Under the pieces are notes generated by a model, which was given only the letters and a program-made list of their open reading frames with translations, ran no database searches and was not told where the DNA came from. Position numbers and translations under genes: made by a program. From positions 1 through 10,223 of the forward strand of contig JAQSDS010000473.1 of assembly GCA_029946045.1 (NCBI GenBank): DNA of 10,223 bases, given 5' to 3'. Of the stretch, positions 1-6,147 are shown in pieces (positions within the stretch are counted from its first letter, which is position 1; every line of letters starts with the position of its first letter). This DNA is from Rhodoferax sp. (lineage in GTDB: Bacteria; Pseudomonadota; Gammaproteobacteria; Burkholderiales; Burkholderiaceae_C).

Positions 1-271
1 CCATCAGGTCGCGGTGTTTCAAAACGGCATTTTCACCTTCCAGGGCCTGGATCATGACCGGGCCGGACACCATGAAATCAACCAGGTCCTTGAAGAAGGG
101 GCGCGCCTTGTGCACCGCGTAAAAAGCTTCAGCCTCGCCGCGCGACAAATGGGCCATTTTGGCAGCCACAATTTTCAGACCGGCGGCTTCAAATCGGGCG
201 TAAATTTGTCCGATCACGTTTTTGGCAACAGCGTCGGGTTTGATGATGGAGAGAGTGCGTTCAATAGTCAT
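1..271 (-). CDS. ndk: Nucleoside diphosphate kinase, N-terminal 90 residues (runs off the window)
   Basis: Ndk transfers the gamma-phosphate of ATP to other (d)NDPs through a phosphohistidine intermediate and keeps cytoplasmic NTP pools balanced. The visible protein begins [15 protein letters not shown], the family's characteristic start, with the KPDAV loop whose Lys contacts the nucleotide phosphates. It continues through an [13 protein letters not shown] segment and an [16 protein letters not shown] segment, both in register with known Ndk proteins. The family is about 140 residues, so roughly the last 50, including the catalytic His of the NxxHGSD motif, lie beyond position 1. The ATG at 269-271 is preceded by AGGA (minus sense; 278-281) with a 6-nt gap, which supports this start. 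The gene follows rluB on the same strand after about 100 bp and has its own candidate promoter. Identification is secure; catalytic integrity cannot be judged from this fragment. Confidence 0.97.
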   Translation of the reverse strand, partial: MTIERTLSIIKPDAVAKNVIGQIYARFEAAGLKIVAAKMAHLSRGEAEAFYAVHKARPFFKDLVDFMVSGPVMIQALEGENAVLKHRDLM

Positions 272-285
272 GGTTTTTCCTGATA

Positions 286-313
286 AATGTAATTTTTTTG
301 ACCGATTCGTCAA
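286..313 (-). promoter_or_regulatory. Candidate sigma70-type promoter for ndk
   Basis: Read on the minus strand, TTGACG (308-313; 5 of 6 matches to TTGACA) is followed by a 16-nt spacer and TACATT (286-291; 4 of 6 to TATAAT). An A7 run lies in the spacer. Transcription would begin close to the ndk Shine-Dalgarno sequence and give a very short leader. The -35 falls inside an inverted repeat (297-314), so a repressor binding there could compete with polymerase. This is a motif match only; ndk could also be read through from rluB. Confidence 0.4.
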
Positions 314-365
314 AGCCCTGAATGTTAACCTGATCGGTGTCAGCTTGACGTATCGACCGGGTCAA
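297..365. repeat. Clustered TTGAC/GTCAA inverted half-sites in the rluB-ndk spacer
   Basis: Four half-sites occur as two inverted pairs. The first is TTTGAC (297-302) facing GTCAAA (309-314) across 6 nt. The second is TTGAC (345-349) facing GTCAA (361-365) across 11 nt. A smaller GTCA-GCT-TGAC (339-349) overlaps the second pair. ACCGAT (301-306) also complements ATCGGT (333-338). No run of T follows any stem in the minus direction, so this is not an intrinsic terminator for rluB. The arrangement resembles operator half-sites, but I cannot name a regulator. Confidence 0.4.
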
Positions 366-374
366 TGCCCCGGC

Positions 375-1526
375 TTAACGGCCTTTACCGACCCGTCGGC
401 CACCCGAGGATCCAGAACCAGCGCCGCGTTTGCTGCCCTGTTCCTGTCTTTGCCGGGTGTAACTGTCAGCCCCGATGTAGCCAAAATTGGTTTTAAGCGG
501 ATCAGGCTGGGCGTTTCCGGCAGCATTGGGACTGGGTTTGTTGCCGCGGCCATTTTGGCTTCTGCCGACTGGGCGTCGACCGCGCAAGGGCGGGCGCGGT
601 GGGCGCTCGCCCTGAACACCGGCATCAGCCAAAGGGACGGGGTCCTCAGCCGAGGCTGTCGCTGCAGAATTTCTGGCCTTTTGAGTAAGTGAATTGATGT
701 CGCCAGCGTCCAGCTCCATCCAGGCGCCACGCTTGAGCCCGCGCGGCAGGACCATGGCTCCGTAGCGGATCCGGATCAAACGACTGACGGCGTGCCCAAC
801 AGCTTCGAACATGCGGCGCACCTCACGGTTGCGGCCCTCCGAGATGGTGACCCGATACCAGCAATTGGAACCCTCGCCACCGCCCTCCTCGATCGAGCCA
901 AAATTGGCCATTCCGTCGTCGAGCCTGACGCCCTCCAGCAGGCGTTTCTTTTCCTCCTGGTTGAGGGCGCCCAGCACCCGCACAGCATATTCACGCTCAA
1001 GCCCAAAACGGGGGTGCATCAGGTTGTTGGCCAACTCACCCGAACTGGTAAACAAAAGCAAGCCTTCGGTGTTCAGATCCAGCCGCCCCACCGACTGCCA
1101 CTTACCCTGAAACAGCTTGGGCAGCTTGCGAAAAACCGTGGGCCGATTTTGCGGATCGTCGTTGGACACCACCTCACCTGCCGGCTTGTGGTAGGCAATG
1201 ACCCGGGCCGGCGGCGGTTCGATCCTGAAGCGGATCGGCTTGCCGTTCACTTTGACATGGTCACCAAATTGAACCCGCTGACCAATGTGAGCCGGTTCAT
1301 TGTTGACGGTGATCCGGCCTTCCATGATCAGCTGCTCCATCTCCAGTCTGGAGCCCATGCCGGCTTGAGCCAGCACCTTGTGCAACTTGGGCGACTCGGG
1401 CTGCGGTGGCAGCACCCGCTTGAGGGCAGCCGAAACCTGTGCGTCTTCTGCGTCAAATTGACCCGAGACCACATCTTCGAACCGGATGGCCATCGACTGT
1501 GGGGGGCTTGCCTCTTCATGATTCAT
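375..1526 (-). CDS. rluB: 23S rRNA pseudouridine synthase RluB (RsuA/RluB/RluE/RluF family)
   Basis: This enzyme isomerises a uridine in the peptidyl-transferase region of 23S rRNA (U2605 in E. coli) to pseudouridine during ribosome assembly. The protein is 383 residues. After a 45-residue leader come an S4 RNA-binding domain (about 46-105), the KPAG segment (114-117), the catalytic motif [11 protein letters not shown] with nucleophile Asp150, and the RNREVRRMF motif (232-240) typical of the RsuA/RluB branch. The last 100 residues are low-complexity and rich in Arg, Gly, Pro and Asn. Such a tail is common in RluB-type proteins and probably adds non-specific RNA affinity. The ATG (1524-1526) overlaps the scpB TGA as ATGA and has AAGGA (1533-1537, minus sense) 6 nt upstream, so it is probably translationally coupled to scpB. 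RluB rather than RluE/RluF or RsuA is chosen from length, tail and scpB neighbourhood; the exact target base is inferred. Confidence 0.93.
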   Translation of the reverse strand: MNHEEASPPQSMAIRFEDVVSGQFDAEDAQVSAALKRVLPPQPESPKLHKVLAQAGMGSRLEMEQLIMEGRITVNNEPAHIGQRVQFGDHVKVNGKPIRFRIEPPPARVIAYHKPAGEVVSNDDPQNRPTVFRKLPKLFQGKWQSVGRLDLNTEGLLLFTSSGELANNLMHPRFGLEREYAVRVLGALNQEEKKRLLEGVRLDDGMANFGSIEEGGGEGSNCWYRVTISEGRNREVRRMFEAVGHAVSRLIRIRYGAMVLPRGLKRGAWMELDAGDINSLTQKARNSAATASAEDPVPLADAGVQGERPPRPPLRGRRPVGRSQNGRGNKPSPNAAGNAQPDPLKTNFGYIGADSYTRQRQEQGSKRGAGSGSSGGRRVGKGR

Positions 1527-2185
1527 CTTGATTCCTTTGACTCCAAATTCGACAACTCGCCCGTGGCTGCGTCAGCAGGGGCATCTTCAGACCAATCCAA
1601 CTCCGGCGTCAGGGCCATGGTCTCATCACCCTGACTGGACTCCAGCACCCGACCCAAGCCCTCAAAACTTGAGCCTGACGCCTCCAACACCGGAAGTTGA
1701 TCCAGGGAAGACAAGCCCAAGTCATCCAAAAATTGACGCGTGGTGGCAAAGAGGGCTGGCCGCCCCACCGTGTCACGGTGCCCGATCACTTCAATCCAGC
1801 CCCGGTCTTCCAGCTGCTTGATCGTCAGCGAATTGACAGTCACGCCCCGAATGTCTTCAATATCACCCCGGCTTACCGGCTGGCGGTAGGCAATGATGGC
1901 CAACGTCTCAAGCGTGGCCCGGGCATATCGGGGTGGCTTTTCCGGATACAGACGATCCAGGTACACGCGCATTTCAAGACAACTCTGAAAGCGCCACCCG
2001 CTGGCCAATTCCACCAGTTCAACGCCACGCTGCGACCAGTCTTGCTGCAATTCATTCAACAACAGACGGATTTCAGCCGGGCTATGCACCTGACCCAAAA
2101 GAAGCTGCATGTCGCGCAGCGACATGGGTTGTTGAGCACAAACCAAAGCGGCTTCAAGAATGCACTTGGCATCCAGCGTTTTCAT
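1523..2185 (-). CDS. scpB: Segregation and condensation protein B
   Basis: ScpB binds the kleisin ScpA and, with SMC, helps condense and segregate the chromosome. With the chosen ATG (2183-2185) the protein is 220 residues. It has an N-terminal winged-helix domain (about 1-80), then a second one (about 88-165) containing the family signature [14 protein letters not shown] (91-104), DIRGV (111-115) and [19 protein letters not shown] (140-158). An acidic tail (166-220) follows. Another ATG lies in frame at 2219-2221 and a TTG at 2222-2224. None of these starts has a clear Shine-Dalgarno sequence. I prefer 2185 because family proteins begin with a helix like [14 protein letters not shown]. scpA is not adjacent in this window. 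The gene overlaps rluB by 4 nt. About 118 bp separate it from rluD upstream; that spacer shows only weak, non-terminator secondary structure. Confidence 0.93.
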   Translation of the reverse strand: MKTLDAKCILEAALVCAQQPMSLRDMQLLLGQVHSPAEIRLLLNELQQDWSQRGVELVELASGWRFQSCLEMRVYLDRLYPEKPPRYARATLETLAIIAYRQPVSRGDIEDIRGVTVNSLTIKQLEDRGWIEVIGHRDTVGRPALFATTRQFLDDLGLSSLDQLPVLEASGSSFEGLGRVLESSQGDETMALTPELDWSEDAPADAATGELSNLESKESR

Positions 2186-2303
2186 GTGTCGACGTGTTGA
2201 AAATAAGATGTCCAAAGACATCAAGACAAAGAATGGAAAGAGCGTAACAAGCCGAGCGAACTATCGGTGACGCACACACTGCTCAAGAAACTGACGCAGG
2301 CGT

Positions 2304-3281
2304 TTAAATAGCGTTCTGATTGTACTTGAGGCCCAGGCTGGCCAGCACCCCGGAAAAATCAGGCGGCAAAGTGGCAGAAAAAGTCAGTGCTTGCCGCGTC
2401 ACCGGGTGCGCAAAGGCGAGTCGGCAGGCATGCAGGGCTTGCCGGGTCATACCAAGCCCCATGGCACCACCATACAACGCGTCGCCGAGCAAGGGATGCT
2501 TCAGTTGCGCCATGTGAACCCTGATCTGGTGGGTGCGACCGGTATGCAAAGTGCAGTGCACGAGACAAGCCTGGACGCCATTGGACAGAAGTTCAAAGTC
2601 AGTTCTGGCCGCCTTGCCAGGATGGAGGTTCAAATCAACTGCAGCCATGCGCAGCCGGTTCGCAGGATCGCGGCCAATGGCGGCATCAACCGTGCGTTTA
2701 ACGGCACCCGACCAACTGTCTTGCCCGATGGCCAGGTACTGGCGCTTGACTTCCCGCGCGGCGATGGCGCGCACCAGGGCGTCCATCACGGTCCGGCTGC
2801 GCGCCACCACCATCAGGCCGCTGGTGTCCTTGTCGAGGCGGTGCACAATGCCGGCGCGCGGCAATTCGAAAGCCTTGGGGTCATAAGCCAACAGCCCATT
2901 CATCAAGGTGCCGGACCAATTGCCTGGTGCCGGATGGACCACCAGCCCGGCCGGCTTGTTGATCACCAACACATGCGCGTCAACATAGACCACGTCAAGC
3001 GCCATGGGCTCTGCCTTGAAGGCCTGACTTTGCGGGGTCGGGCGCAGTTCGATCACGCCCGCATCGGAAACTTTTACCTTGTGCGATGCCTTGACCATCA
3101 CCTGACCGTTGATACGGACATGGCCGGCTTCCATGAGTTGTTGCAAATAATTACGCGAAAACTCTGGCACCAACTCAGCCAGGACACGATCCAATCGCAT
3201 ACCATGCTGGGCAGCCGCAAAGACCAACGGCCGCTGCTCTGCCTGGGGCTCCAGTACCGACGCACCATCAAGCTCGTCCAT
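2304..3281 (-). CDS. rluD: 23S rRNA pseudouridine synthase RluD
   Basis: RluD makes pseudouridines in helix 69 of 23S rRNA (positions 1911, 1915 and 1917 in E. coli), at the inter-subunit bridge contacting tRNA and release factors. From the ATG at 3279-3281 the protein is 325 residues. It has an S4 domain (about 27-82), the NKPAGLVVHP segment (from residue 108), and the catalytic motif HRLDKDTSGLM with nucleophile Asp150. Next come REVKRQYLA, the GRTHQIRVHM motif (248-257) and HPLLGDALYGG. Order and length fit RluA/RluC/RluD, and the N-terminal S4 domain excludes RluA. A TTG at 3318-3320 would add 13 residues, but that extension covers the TATAAT assigned to bamD and has no good ribosome binding site, so the ATG is preferred. 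RluD rather than RluC is inferred from the bamD (comL) neighbourhood, a common arrangement in proteobacteria. It ends in TAA with no terminator visible. Confidence 0.92.
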   Translation of the reverse strand: MDELDGASVLEPQAEQRPLVFAAAQHGMRLDRVLAELVPEFSRNYLQQLMEAGHVRINGQVMVKASHKVKVSDAGVIELRPTPQSQAFKAEPMALDVVYVDAHVLVINKPAGLVVHPAPGNWSGTLMNGLLAYDPKAFELPRAGIVHRLDKDTSGLMVVARSRTVMDALVRAIAAREVKRQYLAIGQDSWSGAVKRTVDAAIGRDPANRLRMAAVDLNLHPGKAARTDFELLSNGVQACLVHCTLHTGRTHQIRVHMAQLKHPLLGDALYGGAMGLGMTRQALHACRLAFAHPVTRQALTFSATLPPDFSGVLASLGLKYNQNAI

Positions 3282-3296
3282 GGGCAGGTCGCCCGA

Positions 3297-3302
3297 TATA
3301 AT
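3297..3302 (+). promoter_or_regulatory. Probable -10 box of the bamD promoter
   Basis: An exact TATAAT sits 32 nt before the bamD ATG. The expected transcription start is near 3309, giving a leader of about 26 nt. No good -35 is visible at 16-18 bp upstream (the region reads TCGTCC-like). The leader ends with GAAAG-T-CTTTC (3321-3331), which covers the weak AAGAAAG ribosome binding site and could form a small hairpin. GGGC-N5-GCCC (3282-3294) lies just before the -10 box. This is the only strong -10 match in the divergent rluD-bamD gap. Confidence 0.5.
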
Positions 3303-3334
3303 TACGTCTGTTTTTTTCAAGAAAGTCTTTCGCT

Positions 3335-4141
3335 ATGCCTCATGCCAAATTATCTGCCGTCTGCGTCTGGATGTTGGCGGCTGGTGTTGTCTTTCTGAGC
3401 GCCTGCTCAACCACGACGCCGGACCCCACCGCACAATGGAGTCCCAATAAAATTTATGCCGAGGCCAAAGACGAACTCAACACCGGAGCCTACGACAAGG
3501 CCATTGTGCTGTTTGAAAAACTTGAAGGCCGGGCGGCAGGAACACCGCTGGCACAGCAGGCACAGCTCGACAAAGCCTACGCTCACTACAAGGCCGGCGA
3601 ACCGGTGCTGGCCATCGCCACGCTGGACCGCTTCATCAAATTGCACCCTGCCAGTCCGGCGCTCGATTACGCCCTGTACCTCAAGGGCATCGTTAACTTC
3701 AACGACGATCTGGGGCTGTTTTCTGCCTTGACCCGCCAGGACCTGGCCGAACGTGATCAAAAAGCTGCCAAGGATTCCTTTGAGTCCTTCAAGGAACTGG
3801 TCGCTCGCTTTCCTGACTCGCGGTACGCCCCCGAGGCAAGCCAGCGCATGAATTACATCGTGAATTCACTGGCGCAGTCCGAAGTGTACGTGGCGCGCTA
3901 CTACTACGAGCGCGGTGCCTATCTGGCGGCAATCAATCGGGCTCAGACTGCCATTACAGACTACCAAGGGGTTCCAGCCCTCGAAGAAGCCCTGTTCATC
4001 ATGGTCAAATCCTACGATGCCCTGGGCATGACCGCGCTGCGCGACGACAGCCAGCGCGTACTTGAAAAAAATTACCCGCAAACCCCCTACCTCGTACAGG
4101 GCTTCAAATCAAAAAACGGTCCATGGTGGAAGATTTGGTAG
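3335..4141 (+). CDS. bamD: Outer membrane protein assembly factor BamD (ComL family lipoprotein)
   Basis: BamD is the essential lipoprotein of the BAM complex. It recognises the C-terminal beta-signal of nascent outer-membrane proteins and links BamC/BamE to BamA. The 268-residue precursor has a positively charged start, a hydrophobic stretch (about 6-23) and a lipobox LSAC with lipidated Cys24. Residue +2 is Ser, so Lol sorting should send it to the outer membrane. The mature part is alpha-helical with TPR-like repeats: WSPNKIYAEAK (35-45), GAYDKAIVLFEKLE, AIATLDRFIKLHP, the hallmark DQKAAKDSFESFKELV (141-156) followed by RFPDSRYAPEA, then VARYYYERGAYLAAI. The C-terminus ends in aromatic and basic residues (GPWWKIW). 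Length matches the family. It is divergent from rluD and is followed after 4 nt by a phosphatase gene on the same strand. Confidence 0.96.
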   Translation: MPHAKLSAVCVWMLAAGVVFLSACSTTTPDPTAQWSPNKIYAEAKDELNTGAYDKAIVLFEKLEGRAAGTPLAQQAQLDKAYAHYKAGEPVLAIATLDRFIKLHPASPALDYALYLKGIVNFNDDLGLFSALTRQDLAERDQKAAKDSFESFKELVARFPDSRYAPEASQRMNYIVNSLAQSEVYVARYYYERGAYLAAINRAQTAITDYQGVPALEEALFIMVKSYDALGMTALRDDSQRVLEKNYPQTPYLVQGFKSKNGPWWKIW

Positions 4142-4145
4142 CTTC

Positions 4146-4910
4146 ATGAAATCCAAAGCCTACCGACTCACGGCGTCCACCGGGATTCACAAAGGAGATC
4201 GGGACTACCAGCAAGACCAGGTCATGGTGCTCAGTCACCCTCGCGTCAAAGGCTGTTTGTTGGGCGTACTGGCTGACGGCATGGGTGGGCGCAGTGGTGG
4301 CCGCAAAGCTTCTGACCAGGTCATGATGACAGCACGCCAACTTTTTGAGCGCTACGATCCGGTGACTGACGACCCTCAGGGCATCCTGAAACAATTGCTC
4401 AGTGAAGCACACACCGTGATCAAACTGATCGCGATATCGGCTGAACAAGAGCCTCACAGCACCATCGTCGCTTTTTTATTGAACCCGGACGGGGACTGCC
4501 ATTGGATTCATGCGGGCGACTCCCGGATCTACCATTTCCAGGGTAAGCAGTTGGTCAAGCGCACACTGGATCATTCGTACGTTCAACTGCTGGTAGATCG
4601 CGGCGAGATCACCCAGGAGCAGGCCCATAGCCATCCAAAATCAAACGTTTTGGTTGGCTGCCTGGGGTCTGAAAGTGACCCACCCGTCAGTCTTCACCAC
4701 ATTGCGCAGATGCGGGCGGGTGATATTTTGATGGCCTGTAGCGACGGCCTTTGGCACTACTTCACCGAAGATGAGCTGGGAACCGTTCTGGAGGCGCTGG
4801 CGCCCCGGGAAGCCTCCGAATTCCTGATCGAAAAAGCCCGTGCACGAGCCCAGGGCACGGGCGACAACCTGTCGCTGATCATCGTCAAGTTCGAACCTTT
4901 GCCCCATTGA
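4146..4910 (+). CDS. PP2C-type serine/threonine protein phosphatase (PPM/Stp1 family)
   Basis: This is a metal-dependent phosphatase expected to remove phosphate from Ser/Thr residues of proteins in the cytoplasm. The 254 residues form one PP2C catalytic domain with no signal peptide or membrane segment. Metal and phosphate motifs appear in order: GDRDYQQDQ (17-25, Arg19 and Asp24), LADGMGG (42-48, Asp44/Gly45), HST (104-106), HAGDSRIY (122-129), LDHS (141-144), ACSDGLW (197-203, Asp200) and TGDNLSLI (238-245, Asp240). All metal-binding aspartates are present. Two positions differ from the textbook pattern: Gln22 where Asn is usual in RxxNxD, and His104 where Gly is usual before S/T-T. The ATG at 4146 is 4 nt past the bamD stop; a longer TTG reading (4062) overlaps bamD and adds non-PP2C sequence, so it is rejected. 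No partner kinase is in the window, and the substrate is unknown. Confidence 0.93.
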   Translation: MKSKAYRLTASTGIHKGDRDYQQDQVMVLSHPRVKGCLLGVLADGMGGRSGGRKASDQVMMTARQLFERYDPVTDDPQGILKQLLSEAHTVIKLIAISAEQEPHSTIVAFLLNPDGDCHWIHAGDSRIYHFQGKQLVKRTLDHSYVQLLVDRGEITQEQAHSHPKSNVLVGCLGSESDPPVSLHHIAQMRAGDILMACSDGLWHYFTEDELGTVLEALAPREASEFLIEKARARAQGTGDNLSLIIVKFEPLPH

Positions 4911-4977
4911 GCGGTCAGGCCTGTCGCTGCGCAAGGGCGGGCAACAGCACACAGAGCACGTCAAACCGAACGGCGAC

Positions 4978-6075
4978 TCAGGTTAAACCGGTGTCAACGT
5001 CGCGACGGCTCAAAGCCAGAAATTCGGCAGACTGCATTTCCTGCAGGCGCGACACGGTGCGGGCAAACTCGTTGGCCATCAAGCCCTCGGTATACAAATC
5101 GGGGGCAGAAACCGCCGCCGAGATGATCAGCTTGACCCGCCGGTCGTACAGCACGTCTACCAGCCAGGTGAAGCGGCGTGCCTCGGCCGACATACGGGGT
5201 GGCATCTGCGGCACGTCGCTCAACAACACCGTGTGGAACTGGGTCGCAATTTCAAGGTAATCGTTTTGCGAACGCGGTCCGCCACACAGGGATTTGAAGT
5301 CAAACCAGACCAGTCCGCCCGCCTTGCGCCGCGCATAAATTTTGCGTGCCTCGATCTGCAGCGTGGGGTCTTCGTCCTGGGTTTCCGCAAGACGTTCGAA
5401 AGCGTTGCGCATGACTTCTTCCGCAGCCTCACCCAATGGCGTGTGGTAAAGCTCAAGCTGGGCCAGGGTTTGCCCGCGGTAATCGGTCCCGTGGTCGACA
5501 TTGATCACATTGAGCTGGTCATTCAACAAGGCAATTGCCGGCAAAAAACGCTCACGATTCAAACCATGACGGTACAAGTCATCGGGCTTGAAGTTGGAGG
5601 TCGTGACGAACCCAACGCCTTGTTCAAACAAGGCTTCGAGCAATCGGCCCAGAATCATGGCGTCGGTGATATCGGACACATGAAACTCGTCAAAACAGAT
5701 CAGCCGGTACTTATCAGAGATCCTTTTCGCCAACAGTTTCAGCGGGTTGGCCGTGCCCTGCATGCTGGCCAATTCCCGGTGTACCTCGCGCATGAATTCG
5801 TGAAAATGCAGCCGAGTCTTGCGTTTCAGTGGCACAGCGCTGTAAAAGCAGTCCATCAAAAAGCTTTTGCCGCGCCCAACACCGCCGTACATGTACACAC
5901 CCCGCGGAATGGCGGGGCGATTGATCAATTTTTTAAGCGCGTTGGAGCGCTGCTCCCGGTACTTGCCCCATTCACGCGAACAGGTTTCAAGCACTTGTAC
6001 GGCACGCAATTGCGCCGGATCCGCACTGTAGCCGCGTGCCAGCAGCTCGGCTTGGTAGATTTTTTTGACTGTCAC
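4978..6075 (-). CDS. zapE: Cell division protein ZapE (AFG1-like ATPase)
   Basis: ZapE is a P-loop ATPase of the AFG1/LACE1 family. In E. coli it associates with the Z-ring and acts during constriction and under stress. The protein is 365 residues, close to E. coli ZapE. Visible motifs are the Walker A GGVGRGKS (64-71, Lys70), the following FLMDCFY, the HFHEFM segment (90-95) and the Walker B LICFDEFHVSDITDAMIL (125-142, Asp129/Glu130). The FVTTSNFKPDDLY sensor segment and the C-terminal RRFTWLVDVLYDRRVKLIISA block, both characteristic of this family, follow. The start is GTG (6073-6075). It gives the family-like MTVKKIYQAELLARGY; the next in-frame ATG would fall inside the Walker A region, and an in-frame stop lies upstream. 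No clear Shine-Dalgarno sequence precedes it. The gene is downstream of the lpdA terminator, so it needs read-through or its own promoter. It is convergent with the phosphatase gene across 67 bp that show no obvious terminator. Confidence 0.94.
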   Translation of the reverse strand: MTVKKIYQAELLARGYSADPAQLRAVQVLETCSREWGKYREQRSNALKKLINRPAIPRGVYMYGGVGRGKSFLMDCFYSAVPLKRKTRLHFHEFMREVHRELASMQGTANPLKLLAKRISDKYRLICFDEFHVSDITDAMILGRLLEALFEQGVGFVTTSNFKPDDLYRHGLNRERFLPAIALLNDQLNVINVDHGTDYRGQTLAQLELYHTPLGEAAEEVMRNAFERLAETQDEDPTLQIEARKIYARRKAGGLVWFDFKSLCGGPRSQNDYLEIATQFHTVLLSDVPQMPPRMSAEARRFTWLVDVLYDRRVKLIISAAVSAPDLYTEGLMANEFARTVSRLQEMQSAEFLALSRRDVDTGLT

Positions 6076-6091
6076 TTGGAAGCGATCACAG

Positions 6092-6134
6092 AAAAAATGA
6101 CTGCCTGAACTTGTCGGTCAAGCCCGGGCAGTCA
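6092..6134 (-). terminator. Rho-independent terminator closing the odhA-odhB-lpdA operon
   Basis: On the minus strand, 13 nt after the lpdA TGA, TGACTGCC pairs perfectly with GGCAGTCA and is followed directly by T6 (6092-6097). Inside this stem, CTTG-ACCGA-CAAG forms a second stem joined by GGG/TTC G-C and G-U pairs with one mismatch, so the whole hairpin can be nearly continuous. The strand polarity is clear: there is no T-run on the plus side. It insulates zapE from the 2-oxoglutarate dehydrogenase operon. Confidence 0.88.
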
Positions 6135-6147
6135 CGGTGGTACCGAT

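Noticed and set aside
792..1634. Open plus-strand frame of 280 codons opposite rluB and the end of scpB
   Set aside because: Antisense shadow crossing two well-supported genes and their overlap; no domain signal.
2225..2303. Hairpin GCGT/CCGA...TCGG/ACGC and a repeated TGACGCA in the rluD-scpB spacer
   Set aside because: The stem is short and interrupted by an uneven internal loop and has no T-run; the 7-bp repeat is plausible by chance. No convincing promoter was seen for scpB.
2391..3398. Open plus-strand frame of 335 codons opposite rluD
   Set aside because: It is a shadow frame: the protein resembles no family I know, while the minus strand encodes a full RluD with all motifs. Long antisense frames are expected in GC-rich coding DNA.
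4062..4145. N-terminal extension of the PP2C phosphatase from a TTG overlapping bamD
   Set aside because: The extra residues are the out-of-frame reading of the bamD 3' end and precede the normal PP2C start; the ATG at 4146 gives a standard domain length.
4911..4977. Possible bidirectional terminator between the phosphatase gene and zapE
   Set aside because: Only the loop-less CAGGCCTG (4916-4923) and weak pairings are present, with no T-run on either strand.
5233..6108. Open plus-strand frame of 291 codons opposite zapE
   Set aside because: Antisense shadow of zapE; no recognisable domain, and the ZapE frame carries intact Walker motifs.
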